In this document: one piece after another, positions 18,108 to 25,491 of the stretch
Numbering within the stretch: the first letter of the stretch is position 1
Layout of the letters: each line of letters starts with the position of its first letter
NCBI GenBank assembly: GCA_034435435.1
Contig: DAOTXN010000087.1
Span: 6,666 to 70,665, forward strand
DNA from: DAOTXN01 sp034435435
Lineage (GTDB): Bacteria > Chloroflexota > Anaerolineae > S140-20
Length of the DNA: 64,000 nucleotides
Reading direction: 5' to 3'
Translations under genes and position numbers: made by a program
Notes under the pieces: generated by a model
What the model was told of the DNA's origin: nothing
What the model saw: only the letters and a program-made list of their open reading frames with translations
Database searches by the model: none

Positions 18108-19183
18108 GGGGGAGTGTAGGCCAGGCAGACCACGTCGCTCAATAGAGCCGCTGCTGCCAGTTCTCGACCGACGCCACGCCCTGAAATGGTCAGCGGCGAG
18201 ACGGTGTAGCGGGCCGTATACATAGTCACCAAGCACTCTGGCCCCTGGAGCACACCCAATTGACTGATTTTGGGCACGGCGCGCAAGCCCACCCGTCCGC
18301 CCCCCGGGTCGATTTCGGCCACATAGCGCAGTACGCGACCTTCTTCGCGGGCCACCTGGACGCGCCGGGTCAGTGTATCGTTCAGCTCGGAGACCTGCTC
18401 CATAAATGAAGCGACCGGCAAGCTGGCTAACTCGGCCGAACACAATTGTTCAACTTGTACGTCGCGCATCTCCAGCGGCCAACCGGCCAGCCGCCCCATC
18501 ACCAGAATCTTGCGGGCTGAGTCCTGACCGCTTAAATCTTCGCGAGGGTCCGGTTCTGTATAACTCAGCTCAAAAGCCTGATTCAGCGCCGTCGAAAAGG
18601 GCACACCCAACTGGAGTTGAGAACAAATATAACCCACCGTTCCGCTCAAAGAGCCTTCTATAGAACTGGCGCGATCTCCCGTTTCTAACAAGTCGCGCAA
18701 GGTCCGTGTGGCGGGCAACCCAGCTCCCACTGTCGCCTCGAAACGCACGTGGGGCGTTTCAAAAAAACGCCGGCTCGACGACCATGGCCCCACCAATGCC
18801 CGGCTGTTGGCCAGCGCCAATCGGCACCCCTGATCCAATGCACACTGTAAAATGTGTTCCATCCCGACGGCGGCGGTGGCGTCAATGACGATAGGCGGCT
18901 CATCCAGCGCCGGGAGCAAAGTGTGTAGCATGGACAAAGTATCTGGATTGCTGTCGACCTGGTGCGCTAACGATTGTCCTGCTTCTTTTGCCTCGACCAA
19001 AGTCAATAGGCGTTCATCGCTCGCCTCAGACAGATCTAGGAGCATCCCGGTACGGTCGGCCAGTCCTACTACAGCCAGATCCAGATTGCGCTGCTGGGAC
19101 AACATGGGCTTGATTTTGATCAATTGGCGCAAAAACGCGCAACCCACTTGACCGAGACCGTACAAGATGATCGGGACTCGCAT
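18104..19183 (-). CDS. hom: Homoserine dehydrogenase
   Basis: A 359-residue NAD(P)-dependent dehydrogenase that reduces aspartate semialdehyde to homoserine for Thr and Met synthesis. The Rossmann motif is ILYGLGQVGCAFLRQL; the catalytic domain has GAGLPATRTLRDLLETGD, then IEGSLSGTVGYI, and EPDPREDLSGQDSARKILVMGR with the catalytic Lys. The usual ANK of the first domain is ANS, a change seen in some homologues. There is no C-terminal ACT domain, so feedback by Thr is unlikely through this protein. Two unknown genes lie behind it on the same strand and probably share its transcript. Confidence 0.9.
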   Translation of the reverse strand: MRVPIILYGLGQVGCAFLRQLIKIKPMLSQQRNLDLAVVGLADRTGMLLDLSEASDERLLTLVEAKEAGQSLAHQVDSNPDTLSMLHTLLPALDEPPIVIDATAAVGMEHILQCALDQGCRLALANSRALVGPWSSSRRFFETPHVRFEATVGAGLPATRTLRDLLETGDRASSIEGSLSGTVGYICSQLQLGVPFSTALNQAFELSYTEPDPREDLSGQDSARKILVMGRLAGWPLEMRDVQVEQLCSAELASLPVASFMEQVSELNDTLTRRVQVAREEGRVLRYVAEIDPGGGRVGLRAVPKISQLGVLQGPECLVTMYTARYTVSPLTISGRGVGRELAAAALLSDVVCLAYTPP

Positions 19184-19192
19184 CGCATTGAC

Positions 19193-19597
19193 CTATGTTT
19201 CGCGTAGCCAGGTCCACCAACGTTGGAGCATATCAACCAATGCCAGGCGCTCTACTTCTGCCAATCGGTAAGTATCAGATCCAGCGACCGGCTCGGATAT
19301 TGTGTGAGATGGATCTTTAGGGATGAGGCTTTGGCAGATGCGCTCCGCCATCGCCAAGCGCCGCTGCAAAGCCTCGCCTAGCGGTTCAATCTGCCGAGTG
19401 TGCAGTAACTCGTCGGCCAACTCTCGTTGGCGCTCCAGCGCCTCGCTTTGCAGTTCACGCTGCACGGAATGGACTGGAAGTGGGTTGACGGTTTTTACTC
19501 TTTGTATCTCTCCAAGCGCGTGTAGTCTATCTTGGAGAAAGACGATTTCGTCAGAGCGCCGATGGATGGCTAAGCGGCCGGGGTTCCTGCTCATCAT
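19193..19597 (-). CDS. Coiled-coil protein of unknown function
   Basis: A 134-residue, highly charged protein, predicted mostly helical (a heptad-like stretch rich in E, R, Q and L about residues 20-90). No known domain is recognised. It lies 9 bp before the homoserine dehydrogenase start and 17 bp after the next gene, all on the minus strand, so it is probably the middle gene of a three-gene operon starting at 20.7 kb. Confidence 0.5.
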   Translation of the reverse strand: MMSRNPGRLAIHRRSDEIVFLQDRLHALGEIQRVKTVNPLPVHSVQRELQSEALERQRELADELLHTRQIEPLGEALQRRLAMAERICQSLIPKDPSHTISEPVAGSDTYRLAEVERLALVDMLQRWWTWLRET

Positions 19598-19614
19598 CGC
19601 ATCACCGTTTCGGC

Positions 19615-20688
19615 CTACTGGGCCTGGGCATCAGCGTGCTGCTGCAAATGACTCTGCAGAAAGGAGCGATGAGACTCAACGACCTGAACAAAACTCGAGT
19701 CCGCACCCTGAAGCAGGTTGGATAAACTGTTCAACACTTCTTTTCCGAGCTCCACAGACGAACCGTATCCCAATTCCTGCAACATATCGAGAGCATTGCC
19801 TCTGATCTGCTCATCTCTTTCTTTGGCCACCGCTGCCTGCAACAACCTGACCAAAGTGGGCATACCAAAGCACCTGACGAGGAAATCCGCCCCCCAAGTT
19901 ACGTCGAAAGGGTGGCGCTGGCGAAGGCTGTTCAACAATATCACACTGTTCAATCGCCGGCATTGCAGCACCGGGGCCAGATGATAAATGGCGCTCATCA
20001 CGACACGGGCCACTCTGGGCGGCGAGGGTTTGCCTGCGATCCGAACTTGCTCGAACAAATTCGATTGGCGAAAGGCCGGCAGGACGTTAATATCGTGTCC
20101 GGCCAGTTCAATGAGAGTGGGCACAACGTTAGGCTCGCCCAGATTGTGTTTCAGGTGCTCCAAAAGAATCTCCAATGGGTCAACCGGGGCGACAGATATA
20201 GCGCGCGCCAGCAGCCCGGTGGGCTGGGAGAGCGGCTGTGGAGGCTCGCCTTCGCTGCGAAAATTTTCTACGATGGTGCTCACCGCCGTGGGTAACAGTG
20301 ACTTGAGTGTGGCCAATGGAACTGGAGCATCGGGCAGCGGGATCGCCGAGGGTGGTGTTTGATCGCGCATCGCCCAGCCGCCCAAAGAAAAATCCAGGTG
20401 CATCGTGTCGGCGCCCAATACTTGTTGGCCGCGCAGTGTCGCAACGGCAGCGGGCAGTGCTTCGTAGGGCTGTAGCCAATAATAAGGTGTGCCGTGTGTG
20501 CAGATGTGTGTCAGTTGACCTTGCGTCAAGCGCACGAGTCCGGCGCCCGCCACGTTTTTATTCTGTCCCAGCCAACCCAAATAGAACTCGCCCCGCAATT
20601 TGGAGCGTGGCTTCCACACGACCTCGTCACGGTCGTCGAGCACGTACCAAAAATCTCCATCCAACGGCTGGGTGCTGGGTAATGGCAT
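19615..20688 (-). CDS. Protein of unknown function with helical-repeat-like C-terminus
   Basis: About 357 residues. The N-terminal third (DGDFWYVLDDRDEVVWKPRSKL onwards) looks like a small beta domain; the rest is helical, with PTLIELAGHDINVLPAF and TLVRLLQAAVAKERDEQIRGNALDMLQELGYG resembling HEAT/armadillo-like repeats. I recognise no family. ATG 20688 has AGGAG 7 bp before it. It is the first gene of the operon leading to homoserine dehydrogenase and has a strong promoter with a leader hairpin. Confidence 0.55.
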   Translation of the reverse strand: MPLPSTQPLDGDFWYVLDDRDEVVWKPRSKLRGEFYLGWLGQNKNVAGAGLVRLTQGQLTHICTHGTPYYWLQPYEALPAAVATLRGQQVLGADTMHLDFSLGGWAMRDQTPPSAIPLPDAPVPLATLKSLLPTAVSTIVENFRSEGEPPQPLSQPTGLLARAISVAPVDPLEILLEHLKHNLGEPNVVPTLIELAGHDINVLPAFRQSNLFEQVRIAGKPSPPRVARVVMSAIYHLAPVLQCRRLNSVILLNSLRQRHPFDVTWGADFLVRCFGMPTLVRLLQAAVAKERDEQIRGNALDMLQELGYGSSVELGKEVLNSLSNLLQGADSSFVQVVESHRSFLQSHLQQHADAQAQ

Positions 20689-20775
20689 AATCCCACTCCT
20701 GGGCGCGTCGGGCGTCACACAAGAAAAGGCTTGTCTGGCATTGCGATAGGAAAAGCAAACGCCGAATAGACGAAA

Positions 20776-20813
20776 AGGGCCAGGTCTGTCGAATAAACAC
20801 TGGGCCTGGCCCT
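20776..20813 (-). promoter_or_regulatory. Leader hairpin at the 5' end of the 20.7 kb operon transcript
   Basis: AGGGCCAGG and CCTGGCCCT (20776-20784 and 20805-20813) form a perfect 9-bp stem just after the predicted transcription start, followed on the minus strand by TTTTCGTC. It may be a weak attenuator or a 5' stabiliser. Confidence 0.5.
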
Positions 20814-20824
20814 ATCTTTCCTGA

Positions 20825-20853
20825 ATTATAGCACTTGTTTCTTTCTCTCACAA
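20825..20853 (-). promoter_or_regulatory. Promoter of the 20.7 kb operon (TTGTGA-17-TATAAT)
   Basis: On the minus strand TTGTGA (20853-20848) is exactly 17 bp from TATAAT (20830-20825), which is preceded by TGC, an extended -10. It is about 137 bp before the start at 20688; the leader holds the hairpin at 20776-20813. Confidence 0.7.
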
Positions 20854-21014
20854 TTGATATTCGTAACCGCTAGAGGGTGCATTTCGTCACCATTTGGCGT
20901 TTTTGATACATTTCTAATTTTCCCTTTATTCCCGTTCAAGGTATATCTCTTAAGATACAGTTGAAAAGGGGGCGTTTTCAAACGTTGTTAACGGTCCTTT
21001 TGTAGGAGCAGGCC
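20854..21014. other. AT-rich divergent intergenic region, nothing further recognised
   Basis: This part of the 326-bp gap between the divergent genes at 20688 and 21015 is AT-rich, with no ORF or RNA seen. A ribosome site TAGGAGCAGG precedes the ATG at 21015. A plus-strand promoter must lie here, but no hexamer pair stands out. Confidence 0.4.
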
Positions 21015-21368
21015 ATGGCAAAGGTGTTGATCATCATCCCAGACTCGGAACTGAACGAATATATTGCTTTCGTGTTGCGCGGTCGAGGATACCAGGTGGA
21101 CGCACAGCGCAAAATCGCGGATGCACTGACGAGCTTGGCTGGGACTCGTCCCGACTTGCTTATCGTCAGCCAGCGCCATAGCGAGCGTAACCCGCAAGGA
21201 TTTGATATCCTGCGGAAAACCTATTCCGGTCCGCTTCTCTTGATCGGCGATGCAATTGGATCCACAGCCGAAGCGCTGGTCCGTTCTGATCTTCTTCCGC
21301 TCCCTTTCAACTCAGACGCGCTGCTCAAGCGCGTAGAAGCGGCCATATCCTCCCGCGTCAATTCTTGA
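21015..21368 (+). CDS. Degenerate response-regulator receiver domain protein
   Basis: A 117-residue stand-alone CheY-like fold: MAKVLIIIPDSELNEYIAFVLRGRGY at the start, PDLLIVSQRHSE where the phospho-acceptor strand ends, and PLPFNSDALLKRVEAA at the end. The acidic pocket is lost (IPDS rather than DD), the phospho-Asp is replaced (IVSQ), and the conserved Lys of KPF is Leu (LPF). It is thus a pseudo-receiver, unlikely to be phosphorylated in the usual way. The mutY promoter begins about 45 bp after its stop. Confidence 0.7.
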   Translation: MAKVLIIIPDSELNEYIAFVLRGRGYQVDAQRKIADALTSLAGTRPDLLIVSQRHSERNPQGFDILRKTYSGPLLLIGDAIGSTAEALVRSDLLPLPFNSDALLKRVEAAISSRVNS

Positions 21369-21412
21369 ATCCCAGGCTTGAGCAACGTTTGCCTCTTTTT
21401 TGGCTCACCCCT

Positions 21413-21441
21413 TTGTCTCTCCGCTTCGGCTATGCTATACT
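21413..21441 (+). promoter_or_regulatory. mutY promoter giving an almost leaderless transcript
   Basis: TTGTCT (21413-21418), 17 bp, then TATACT (21436-21441). The expected start of transcription (about 21448) is only a few bases before the ATG at 21452. Confidence 0.6.
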
Positions 21442-21451
21442 GGCAGTCGGT

Positions 21452-22561
21452 ATGCCAAACAAGCTGTCCACCGATACCCCTCAACTGCACTTGCTGGCGA
21501 GACGCGCATTGGCCTGGTACGCCGAACACCGCCGCGATTTACCCTGGCGCAACACACCGAACGCCTATAACATCTGGATTGCCGAAACCATGCTCCAGCA
21601 AACTCAAGTCGCCACCGTGCTCCCGTACTATGAGCGTTTCCTGGCGCGTTTCCCTGTCGTACAGGCGCTGGCAGCAGCGCCATTGGACGAGGTGCTCAAA
21701 CTGTGGGAAGGACTGGGTTACTATGCGCGAGCGCGCCGCCTGCGCGCCGCCGCTCAAACGATCGTCGCTGAGCACGCAGGGCGCATTCCTGACGCCATGG
21801 ACGCACTCCTGGCGCTGCCGGGCATCGGGCGCTACACGGCCGGCGCGATTCTCAGCATCGCCTACGGCCAGGATGTACCTGCGCTCGACGGCAACGTGCG
21901 GCGCGTGCTCAGCCGGTTGTTTGCCATTGCCGAAGATGTAACGCGCGATCCCGGTCAACGCAAATTATGGGCGTTGGCCGAGTCGTTGCTGCCGCCGGGT
22001 CAGGCTGGCGACTTTAACCAGGCGCTCATGGACCTGGGCGCGACGATCTGCACGCCGCGTGCGCCTGCGTGCGCCCGCTGCCCGTTGGCTCAAGACTGCC
22101 TGGCCCACCAGATGGGGCAAGAGACGCAATTCCCTGTGCGGCGACCCCGCCGCTCTGCGCCGCACTATCAGGTCACGGCCGGGGTAGTATGGGATGGCCT
22201 TGGGCGCTTTCTCATCGCCCAGCGCCCTCTGGACAGCATGTTGGGCGGATTGTGGGAATTTCCCGGCGGAAAACAGGAATCGGGAGAATCCTTGGCCGAT
22301 TGTTTGCAGCGCGAGCTGCGCGAAGAACTGGGCATTGAAGTCGCGGTTGGCGCGCCGTTGGCCGTCGTGCAACACGCCTACACCCACTTTCGCATCACGT
22401 TGCACGCTTTTCATTGTGAAATCGTGGCCGGGCCACCGCAAGCCCTGGGTTGCGCTGACTGGCGCTGGATCACCTTGAGCGACGTGGTGCAGTTTGCCTT
22501 TTCCGCCGCCGACCGACGCATCATCGCCGCGCTGCTCAAGTCTGAGCACATCACGCGATGA
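21452..22561 (+). CDS. mutY: A/G-specific adenine glycosylase MutY
   Basis: A 369-residue base-excision repair enzyme that removes A opposite 8-oxoG. The HhH-GPD domain has ETMLQQTQVATVLPYYERF, the LPGIGRYTAGAI hairpin and VPALDGNVRRV with the catalytic Asp. The iron-sulfur ligands fit C-x6-C-x2-C-x5-C in CTPRAPACARCPLAQDC. The C-terminal NUDIX-like domain has GGLWEFPGGKQ and ELREELGIEV, the 8-oxoG recognition module. I start at ATG 21452 rather than the longer frame at 21365 because a good promoter lies just before it. It converges on the dCTP deaminase gene. Confidence 0.95.
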   Translation: MPNKLSTDTPQLHLLARRALAWYAEHRRDLPWRNTPNAYNIWIAETMLQQTQVATVLPYYERFLARFPVVQALAAAPLDEVLKLWEGLGYYARARRLRAAAQTIVAEHAGRIPDAMDALLALPGIGRYTAGAILSIAYGQDVPALDGNVRRVLSRLFAIAEDVTRDPGQRKLWALAESLLPPGQAGDFNQALMDLGATICTPRAPACARCPLAQDCLAHQMGQETQFPVRRPRRSAPHYQVTAGVVWDGLGRFLIAQRPLDSMLGGLWEFPGGKQESGESLADCLQRELREELGIEVAVGAPLAVVQHAYTHFRITLHAFHCEIVAGPPQALGCADWRWITLSDVVQFAFSAADRRIIAALLKSEHITR

Positions 22562-22570
22562 AACTCAAAG

Positions 22571-22617
22571 AGACGAAGGACACAAGACGAACGTCGTTCG
22601 GCCTTCGTCCTTCGTCT
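22571..22617. repeat. Palindrome between mutY and dcd, terminator-like
   Basis: AGACGAAGGAC (22571-22581) is exactly complementary to GTCCTTCGTCT (22607-22617), with a second hairpin CGAAC-GTC-GTTCG inside. It ends one base before the dcd stop codon and 9 bp after the mutY stop, so it can terminate both. Confidence 0.65.
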
Positions 22618-23487
22618 TCACAAGCGTGGCAAGACGATGGTCTGCTGGGCTTGATACTTGCCCTTGCGGTCGGCGTAAGACACGTCGCACTCGGCATCGG
22701 CCTCAAAAAAGAGCACCTGGGCGATGCCTTCGTTGGCGTAAATCTTGGCCGGCAGCGGCGTGGTGTTGCTGATTTCCAGAGTCACAAAACCTTCCCATGT
22801 AGGCTCAAAGGGCGTTACGTTGACGATAATGCCGCAACGTGCATACGAGCTTTTGCCCAGACAGATCGTCAGCACGCTGCGCGGGATGCGAAAATACTCC
22901 ACCGTGCGGCTCAAGGCGAACGAGTTGGGCGGGATCACGCACACATCGCCGCAAAAGTCGATGAACGAGGCCGCGTCGAAATCTTTGGGGTCCACGACGA
23001 TGGATTTAACGGCCTTGAGCTCGGCCAGCGCCCGGTAGGCGGCGTCGCGTTTGTGCACCAGGTAGGGCAACGCCTGCGAGAGGATAAACTGCACGTCGGC
23101 CGCCTTGCTGACGAGCAGCTCGTAGCCGTTGCCGCTTTCGCGCAAGGTTCCCGCTCCCAACAGGGATTGAAAGCGCTCCAAAACCGCCGCGTTGCCGTTG
23201 ACCAGGCCCAATTGCAGCGCGCGCTGGCCCTGTCCTGGTGGGCTGTAGCTGATGTGTCCCATCCCGTCGATCGCTCCGGCCACGTAGGCGCACTGCACGT
23301 CCGAAAGCTTGCTGGCGGTGATCTCGGGTTGGAAAACCTTGAACTCGTCGGCCACGCGAATGTCATAGCCATAGGAACTCAGCCCGTAGGAGATGACGCC
23401 GTCGCGCACTTGTTGGTCCACGAACGGCTCGATCATGCGCTGCTCCAACGCCATCTTTTTGATCCAATGATCCGGCTTTAATCCCAT
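22618..23487 (-). CDS. dcd: dCTP deaminase with an inserted LAGLIDADG-type domain
   Basis: A 289-residue protein, about 100 longer than normal Dcd. Residues 1-52 and 162-289 form a complete dCTP deaminase (SYGLSSYGYDIR; VIPPNSFALSRTVEYFRIPR; KSSYARCG with Ser213/Arg217; VTLEISN with the catalytic Glu238). Between them, about residues 53-161 match a single-motif LAGLIDADG domain: AYVAGAIDGMGHIS, ERFQSLLGAGTL and ILSQALPYLVHKRDAAYRAL. The acidic residue that should bind metal is Met76, so DNA cutting is unlikely. No intein splice residues are seen at either edge. Enzyme role: dUTP supply for dTMP and removal of excess dCTP. Confidence 0.93.
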   Translation of the reverse strand: MGLKPDHWIKKMALEQRMIEPFVDQQVRDGVISYGLSSYGYDIRVADEFKVFQPEITASKLSDVQCAYVAGAIDGMGHISYSPPGQGQRALQLGLVNGNAAVLERFQSLLGAGTLRESGNGYELLVSKAADVQFILSQALPYLVHKRDAAYRALAELKAVKSIVVDPKDFDAASFIDFCGDVCVIPPNSFALSRTVEYFRIPRSVLTICLGKSSYARCGIIVNVTPFEPTWEGFVTLEISNTTPLPAKIYANEGIAQVLFFEADAECDVSYADRKGKYQAQQTIVLPRL

Positions 23488-23518
23488 TGTTCAGCTCTCA
23501 TTTCTAGTTTCTCATTTC

Positions 23519-23660
23519 GTAACTGCTCAGCCCAAATGCGTAAAAGCGGCAAACCCAAAGCCATTCGACAGGATTCACAAGATTCACAGGATGGAATTCG
23601 TGGAAAAATCCTGTAAATCCTGCAAATCTTGTCCAAAGAGCTACCAGGGTGAGCAGTTAC
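23519..23660. repeat. Palindromic repeat element upstream of dcd and after argS
   Basis: GTAACTGCTCA (23519-23529) and TGAGCAGTTAC (23650-23660) are exact inverted ends. Inside, a run of GACAGGATTCACAAGATT type is imperfectly complementary to a later AAATCCTGCAAATCTTGTC run, so nearly the whole 142 bp can fold back. It resembles a non-autonomous mobile or extragenic palindromic element. Confidence 0.65.
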
Positions 23661-23668
23661 CTCATTTC

Positions 23669-25351
23669 TCACATCCGCTCGGGCGTAGTCATGCCCATCA
23701 GATGTAACACTTGCGCCAGCACGATTTTGGCCGCCCGCACCAGCTTGAGTCGGGCCTGGGTCAACTCGGGATCGATTGGCTCATAGTCTGAAGGCAAGAC
23801 ACGGCAGTCGCGGTAAAAGGCGTGAAAATCCGACGCCAGGTCGGTGGCATAATAGGTCAGGTGGTGCGGGGCCAGTTTGGTCGCTGCCATCTCGATGACC
23901 TCTTCCAGCGCCAACATACGCCGGATCAAAGCCAGCTCCGATGCGTGCGTCAGCAAGCTGAGTTCGCCCTGGGCGCTCTCTACGTCCCAGCCTTCTTCGG
24001 CCGCTTTGCGCAGGATGCTGGCGATGCGGGCGTGGCCGTATTGCACGTAATAGACCGGGTTCTGGTCGCTTTGCGTGCGCGCCAGGTCCAGGTCGAACTC
24101 CATCTGGCTGTCCGGGTCGCGCGAGAGCAGGAAAAAGCGCACGGCGTCGGGGCCGACGTCGTCCAAAAGCTCGCGCAATTCCACCAGTGTGCCGGCTCGC
24201 TTGGATAGTCGGATGTCCTCGCCTCCCTCCTTGATGGTGACCAGTTGATAGACGAGCAGGGTCAACCGGTCGGGGTCCAGGCCCAAGGCCTCCATCATCG
24301 CCTTCATACGCGGCACGTGCCCCTGATGGTCGGCTCCCCACACGTCGATCACCCAATCGAAACCGCGCTCGACGAACTTGTTGTAGTGATAGGCGATGTC
24401 CGAGGCAAAGTAACCCGGCTCACCGTTGGATCGGACGATGACTTCGTCTTTGTCCACCCCGTAGCGCGTCGCAGTGAACCAGACGGCGCCATCTTTTTCT
24501 ATCAAGTTATCGCCCTCGCGCAACACACGCATAATAGTGCTGAATTGTGTTCCCGTATAGAGTGTGCGCTCGTGAAACCAGTGATCGTAGTGGATGTGCA
24601 GCGTCTCCACGTCGCGGCGCACACTTGTGAGCACCTTCTGTTCCAGACCCCAATCGCCGATGGCGCGAACGGCTTGGGCCTGTTCCATGTGGAGAAAGCG
24701 ATCCCCCTCGGACTGCACGATTTGCGCAGCCCAATCGGCGACGTATTGACCGCGATAGCCATCCTCTGGAAACTCGACCTCCCGGCCCAACGCCTGGGCG
24801 TAGCGGGCGTACAGGCTCGCGGCGAACAGACGCATCTGGGTGCCGGCGTCGTTGATGTAATATTCGCGCTGTACCTCATACCCTGCTGCTTGCAGCACAC
24901 TGGCGACGGCGTCGCCCAGCACGACGTTGCGCCCAAAACCCACGTGCAGCGGACCGGTGGGGTTGGCGCTGCCGAATTCGACCTGCACCCGCTTGCCGCG
25001 TCCCAGCTCGATGCAGCCCCACGCCTCGCCGGCGGCCAGGATCGCGTCTACCTGCCGGGCCATCCAGGTCGGGTCGAGCCGGATGTTAAGGTAGCCCGGA
25101 TGAGCGACCTCGACCTTGGCCACGCATTCGGGCCGCCGGATGTGCTCTACCAACCGTTTGGCGATTTCCACCGGGGCCATGCGAGCGTAACGCGCCAGGC
25201 CCATGCACACCGGCGAGCTATAGTCGCCATGCTCGACCTGCTTGGGGCGCTCGACGACGATTTCGGGCAATTCAAACTGCGGCAGGTCGCCGGTTTGTTG
25301 GGCCTTGCGCAATCCCCTTTCGATCATTTGAGCGATTTGGTCTCGTAACAC
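23669..25351 (-). CDS. argS: Arginyl-tRNA synthetase
   Basis: A 560-residue class I synthetase charging tRNA-Arg. It has the N-terminal additional domain (ELPEIVVERPKQVEHGDYSSPVC), the catalytic core with FGSANPTGPLHVGFGRN, the degenerate second signature RLSKRAGTLVELRELLDDVG, the QNPVYYVQYGHARI segment and the DALR anticodon-binding end (FYRDCRVLP...LKLVRAAKIVLAQVLHLMGM). The HIGH motif reads HVGF (residues 136-139), so its last His is Phe. I start at GTG 25351 with GAGGA 8 bp before; a TTG 24 bases earlier is the longer option. Confidence 0.95.
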   Translation of the reverse strand: MLRDQIAQMIERGLRKAQQTGDLPQFELPEIVVERPKQVEHGDYSSPVCMGLARYARMAPVEIAKRLVEHIRRPECVAKVEVAHPGYLNIRLDPTWMARQVDAILAAGEAWGCIELGRGKRVQVEFGSANPTGPLHVGFGRNVVLGDAVASVLQAAGYEVQREYYINDAGTQMRLFAASLYARYAQALGREVEFPEDGYRGQYVADWAAQIVQSEGDRFLHMEQAQAVRAIGDWGLEQKVLTSVRRDVETLHIHYDHWFHERTLYTGTQFSTIMRVLREGDNLIEKDGAVWFTATRYGVDKDEVIVRSNGEPGYFASDIAYHYNKFVERGFDWVIDVWGADHQGHVPRMKAMMEALGLDPDRLTLLVYQLVTIKEGGEDIRLSKRAGTLVELRELLDDVGPDAVRFFLLSRDPDSQMEFDLDLARTQSDQNPVYYVQYGHARIASILRKAAEEGWDVESAQGELSLLTHASELALIRRMLALEEVIEMAATKLAPHHLTYYATDLASDFHAFYRDCRVLPSDYEPIDPELTQARLKLVRAAKIVLAQVLHLMGMTTPERM

Positions 25352-25442
25352 GTTTCTTTTCCTCGTCCAGGGCAACCGTGGGGGCTATTCTAACATGGTT
25401 CGTCCGACCTTTCAACCGCGACCCTCCCGCAGGAGGATGAAA

Positions 25443-25468
25443 CAAAAAGCCTCCGGCAGTGCGGAGGC
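25443..25468 (-). terminator. Rho-independent terminator of the cNMP-domain kinase gene
   Basis: On the minus strand GCCTCCG and CGGAGGC pair around a 6-nt loop (25468-25449), followed by TTTTTG. It lies 23 bp after the stop codon at 25492. Confidence 0.85.
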
Positions 25469-25491
25469 GCGGCGCTCGGACGCGCGTGTTT

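Noticed and set aside
23005..23331. The dCTP deaminase insert as an intein
   Set aside because: There is no Cys or Ser at the expected N-terminal splice point in context, no His-Asn followed by Cys/Ser/Thr at the C-terminal edge, and no Hint-domain blocks. A LAGLIDADG domain alone fits better.
22558..23481. 307-residue plus-strand ORF after mutY
   Set aside because: Antisense to dcd, starting in a palindromic repeat, with no domain.
24245..25348. 367-residue plus-strand ORF inside argS
   Set aside because: Antisense shadow of ArgRS, whose signatures are clear on the other strand.
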